64,000 nucleotides of DNA from Sphingobacteriales bacterium (GTDB lineage Bacteria > Bacteroidota > Bacteroidia > Chitinophagales > Chitinophagaceae), in NCBI GenBank assembly GCA_016192105.1, contig JACPUV010000046.1, positions 118,335 through 182,334 on the forward strand, written 5' to 3'. The notes beneath the pieces are model-generated. The model saw nothing but the letters and a program-made list of their open reading frames with translations, was not told the origin of the DNA and searched no databases. Shown here one piece after another: positions 60,896 to 64,000 of the stretch (position 1 is the first letter of the stretch; each line of letters begins with the position of its first letter). Made by a program: the position numbers and the translations under genes.

Positions 60896-61603
60896 ATGCT
60901 CGTAACAAAAAAAATGGTTAAAACTGCCGGTTTTCTCTATCTCATTATGATTATAACAGGGGGATTCGCGGAAGCATTTGTAAGGGGAGGCTTAACAGTA
61001 GATGGCGACCCTGCTGCTACTGCCCGTAATATTCTGCATTCTGAACAGCTATACCGTTTAGGTTTTGTAGCAGATCTTATTTGTATTATCAGTACGACGT
61101 TTCTTTCGCTTATTTTTTATTACTTATTCAATCCGGTAAACAAGTTTCTTTCATCTATGGCGCTACTATTTTCCATCATTGCGAGTGCGGTAATGACGGC
61201 TAACCTGATACATCAATTTGCGCCCTTATTACTTTTGCATAACACCGCGTATCAACAGGCATTTACTATTGAGCAGTTACAGACACAATCGTTATTCTTC
61301 CTGAATTTACAATCTCAGGGTTATAATATCAGTTTGCTTTTGTTTGCCTTTTATTTTCCCATTATCGGATGGCTGATTTATAGATCGAATTTCCTGCCAA
61401 AGGGATTAGGTATCATCTATACCCTGGCAGGTGTAGGGTACCTGGCTAACAGTCTTGCCTGGTTCCTTTCTCCACAAATAGCCGGTTATCTTTTCCCCTA
61501 CGTGCTACTGCCGGCTTTTATTGGAGAAACTTCCATGAGTCTCTGGCTGATATTTAAAGGAGTAAAACAGCCTGAAGTGAAACCCGGGGATCTGCAAGTA
61601 TAG
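60896..61603 (+). CDS. DUF4386 family membrane protein
   Basis: TAGFLYLIMIITGGFAEAFV...ATARNILHSEQLYRLGFVADLI. Confidence 0.85.
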   Translation: MLVTKKMVKTAGFLYLIMIITGGFAEAFVRGGLTVDGDPAATARNILHSEQLYRLGFVADLICIISTTFLSLIFYYLFNPVNKFLSSMALLFSIIASAVMTANLIHQFAPLLLLHNTAYQQAFTIEQLQTQSLFFLNLQSQGYNISLLLFAFYFPIIGWLIYRSNFLPKGLGIIYTLAGVGYLANSLAWFLSPQIAGYLFPYVLLPAFIGETSMSLWLIFKGVKQPEVKPGDLQV

Positions 61604-61647
61604 AAATGAATTGTTCGATTATTGACAGATGCTTAACTATTTAGTTA

Positions 61648-62250
61648 ATGAAAAAAGAAAATACAGCTTCCGACTTTTTAAATTCATTGAGCTTTGAACC
61701 ATTAACAAGGAATAACTGGCAAAAATTTGTTGAACTATTTGGCGAAAAAGGAGCATGTGGGAATTGCTGGTGCATGTCTTTCAGACTCAGAAAGAAGGAA
61801 TTTGATGAGGGGAAAATTGATGATGGAAATAAGAAAGCTATGAAGCAGATAGTATGGGCCGAACGCCCAGCAGGCATCCTTGCGATGTATAAGGACCGGC
61901 CAATCGGGTGGTGCGCCTTTGCACCGAGGGAGGATTTCTTAAAACTCGAAAATTCCCGGGTTCATAAGCGGATTGACAACAGGCAGGTCTGGTCTATACC
62001 CTGCACATTTATACGTAAAGAGTATAGAAATCAGGGCGTATCAGTCCAACTTCTTAAAGGGGTAGTGAAATATGCTGGTGAAAACGGGATAAAGATTATT
62101 GAAGCCTATCCCACTATTCCCACAACCAAAAAAATACCTGATGCTTTTGCGTGGATCGGCCTGTACAAATCATTTGAACGGGCTGGTTTCGAAATCGTTG
62201 ACAATACTTCCAAGAGCAGGCCAATGGTGCGATATTATAATTTAAAATAA
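61648..62250 (+). CDS. GNAT family N-acetyltransferase
   Basis: CGNCWCMSFRL; PCTFIRKEYRNQGVSVQLLKGVVKYA. Confidence 0.88.
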   Translation: MKKENTASDFLNSLSFEPLTRNNWQKFVELFGEKGACGNCWCMSFRLRKKEFDEGKIDDGNKKAMKQIVWAERPAGILAMYKDRPIGWCAFAPREDFLKLENSRVHKRIDNRQVWSIPCTFIRKEYRNQGVSVQLLKGVVKYAGENGIKIIEAYPTIPTTKKIPDAFAWIGLYKSFERAGFEIVDNTSKSRPMVRYYNLK

Positions 62251-62255
62251 TTACG

Positions 62256-62462
62256 ATGAGTTCAATGAACAAAAAAAAGCGTATCAGAAGATTTATTATC
62301 ATTGGTCTTTTAGCAATCGTTTTTGGCGTTCTCACATATTATCAGCTTTTATACAAATCACCCAGGGTTGATAACGGAATCGCCAAACTGCAACTGACAT
62401 TTAATAAGCACAAACATTTTGTAACAAGCATTCGGTTCAGTACTGATGACTCAGTATGGTAA
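62256..62462 (+). pseudogene. Truncated membrane-anchored WD40-like protein
   Basis: TM then LQLTFNKHKHFVTSIRFSTDDSVW*, the start of a WD40 repeat, then stop. Confidence 0.5.
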
Positions 62463-62535
62463 TTTTTGTCAAAATGATAAAACATTCGAACATATATTAA
62501 TTATTTATTGAAAAAAAGCCATAATAATTCAGAAA

Positions 62536-63036
62536 ATGATAGCGTTTAAGCCAGCAAATGCGGATGATTGGGCAGTGATCAGGCATATAGCTTATACTAC
62601 CTGGCCGGATACATTTGGGCATATCATAACTGCTGATCAGTTGGATTATATGCTCAATCTGATTTATAACGAAGAGTCCATACGAAGTCAAATGTCTGAA
62701 AAAGGGCACCATTATTTGTTGGCTACATTGCAAGAAGACCCGATTGGATTTGTCTCCTATGAAATTCATTTTAATTCGCAGCCGCAACTGATGATTCATA
62801 AATTTTATCTCCTTCCCGAGTTTCAGGGAGTAGGCATCGGGACAAAGGCGCTTAATTTACTTTCCGAAATAGCAAGGAAAAACGGTGACAAACTGCTACG
62901 ATTAAAAGTATACTATAAGAATGCCAAGGCGATCGGGTTCTATGAAAGATACGGGTTCAGAAATGCCGGATCTGAAGAGACTAACATAGGTAATAATTAC
63001 AACATTTTGGATAATGTAATGGTGAAAGAGGTGTAG
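62536..63036 (+). CDS. GNAT family N-acetyltransferase
   Basis: IHKFYLLPEFQGVGIGTKALNLLSEIA...NAKAIGFYERYGF. Confidence 0.93.
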   Translation: MIAFKPANADDWAVIRHIAYTTWPDTFGHIITADQLDYMLNLIYNEESIRSQMSEKGHHYLLATLQEDPIGFVSYEIHFNSQPQLMIHKFYLLPEFQGVGIGTKALNLLSEIARKNGDKLLRLKVYYKNAKAIGFYERYGFRNAGSEETNIGNNYNILDNVMVKEV

Positions 63037-63165
63037 CCTGGGATATAAGAGAATATCTGACAAGGGAATTGTGAAGAAGCATCTGTGATAAAAACCGGTT
63101 CTTCTTTCCCGAACTAGTAATTATCATGATCTGTGAATAATATCTTCTTTCAATAAAATAAGCAC

Positions 63166-63696
63166 ATGACAAAATCAGCTAATTCCCCTGACGACCAGAA
63201 GCCAGCTTTAACTCAAAGGGAACCATCCAGACGAACAGGTTTTCGATTTAAAGGGTTATTCGAAAGAGATTTTGAGAACTATGAGGGTGTGCCAAGAATT
63301 AATATTTATCTTCTGAGAATACTTTTTACCCTGATGTTTGTTTTTCTTACCTATGATTCCTGGAGTCATATCCTTAATCACAAAGGTCCCTGGGATGTTT
63401 CCAACGCCGCAGCTTGGTGTATGTGGGGCTCCTACTCCGTTATATCGTTTATTGGAATAATCCGCCCTCTCAAGATGTTGCCTATTATCATGTTCGAGAT
63501 TATTTACAAAACAACCATGCTCATTATCGTATCCTATCCTTTATATGTAAAAAACGAATTGGTTGGTTCGCCTGCAGAAGGCATGACCCGAATGTTTGTG
63601 TGGGTTGTGTTTCCGATTGTGGCTATGCCCTGGGGGTATTTTTTCAGAAACTACATATGGTTGTCAAAAAAAAAGGAAACAGGTGATTTACATTAA
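63166..63696 (+). CDS. Membrane protein, unknown
   Basis: Hydrophobic segments, 176 aa. Confidence 0.65.
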   Translation: MTKSANSPDDQKPALTQREPSRRTGFRFKGLFERDFENYEGVPRINIYLLRILFTLMFVFLTYDSWSHILNHKGPWDVSNAAAWCMWGSYSVISFIGIIRPLKMLPIIMFEIIYKTTMLIIVSYPLYVKNELVGSPAEGMTRMFVWVVFPIVAMPWGYFFRNYIWLSKKKETGDLH

Positions 63697-63716
63697 TGTC
63701 AACCTAAAATATAAGT

Positions 63717-63877
63717 ATGAAAAAAATCATAATGCTACTGGTAATTTATCCTGCTTTAGCTTTGCCGGCTTTTTCCCAAAAATCCGATACGATTATGATT
63801 GATGCTTCTAAAATCGACACCAAGGTATTAATCCCTGGCACACACCGGTATTTGGTTTATGGAAAATCCGCTCAATC
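63717..63877 (+). pseudogene. Signal-peptide-bearing gene interrupted by insertion element
   Basis: MKKIIMLLVIYPALALPAFSQKSDTIMIDASKIDTKVLIPGTHRYLVYGKSAQS, then runs into IS end repeats. Confidence 0.7.
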
Positions 63878-64000
63878 TGACCACCTCTTTCCGGTCGAAC
63901 CTGACCACCTGATTCCGGAGTAAACTGACCACCTGTTTCCGGAGCAAACTGACCACCCCCTGCTGCCTCATTTTAAAGGTTGTTTTACTGGCCATAATAG
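63878..64000. mobile_element. IS21-like insertion element terminus (element continues beyond window)
   Basis: TGACCACC at 63878, 63902, 63926, 63950 (exact 24-bp spacing) with interleaved TTCCGGAG. Confidence 0.7.

Overview
The window looks like Bacteroidota (Chitinophagaceae-like) chromosome, judged by family content, TAnnTTTG-type promoters and the intergenic repeats. It has three parts. (1) ~1-20.9 kb: a surface-polysaccharide locus with GT-B glycosyltransferases, hexapeptide acyltransferases, AsnB, a polysaccharide deacetylase, formyltransferases, UDP-sugar dehydrogenase/epimerase, DegT aminotransferase, an initiating sugar transferase and a PHP-type phosphatase, followed by an ECF sigma factor and idi. 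Several intergenic spaces hold unrelated short repeats. (2) ~21.1-48.6 kb: an accessory/defence island. It opens with two halves of a class-II tRNA in inverted order (3' half, then 5' half). It carries an operator-controlled HTH/nucleotidyltransferase pair, a PD-(D/E)XK-like + PIN gene pair, a protein with an ESCO/Eco1-like zinc finger and acetyltransferase-like region, an Mrr-ImmA fusion, a mobilisation module (RHH protein, relaxase, coupling protein) with an oriT-like cluster of inverted repeats, RadC/DUF932/SSB/TnsA-like genes, an rmuC-gajA-gajB-SIR2 operon, and abiE with two palindromic operators. I see no integrase in it. (3) ~48.7-64 kb: LytS/LytTR signalling genes, a TonB-type barrel, DUF2911, DUF4386, a serine hydrolase, GNATs, gene remnants, and an IS21-like terminus cutting a gene at the right edge. 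Everything was read by eye; no homology search, folding or covariance calculation was run.
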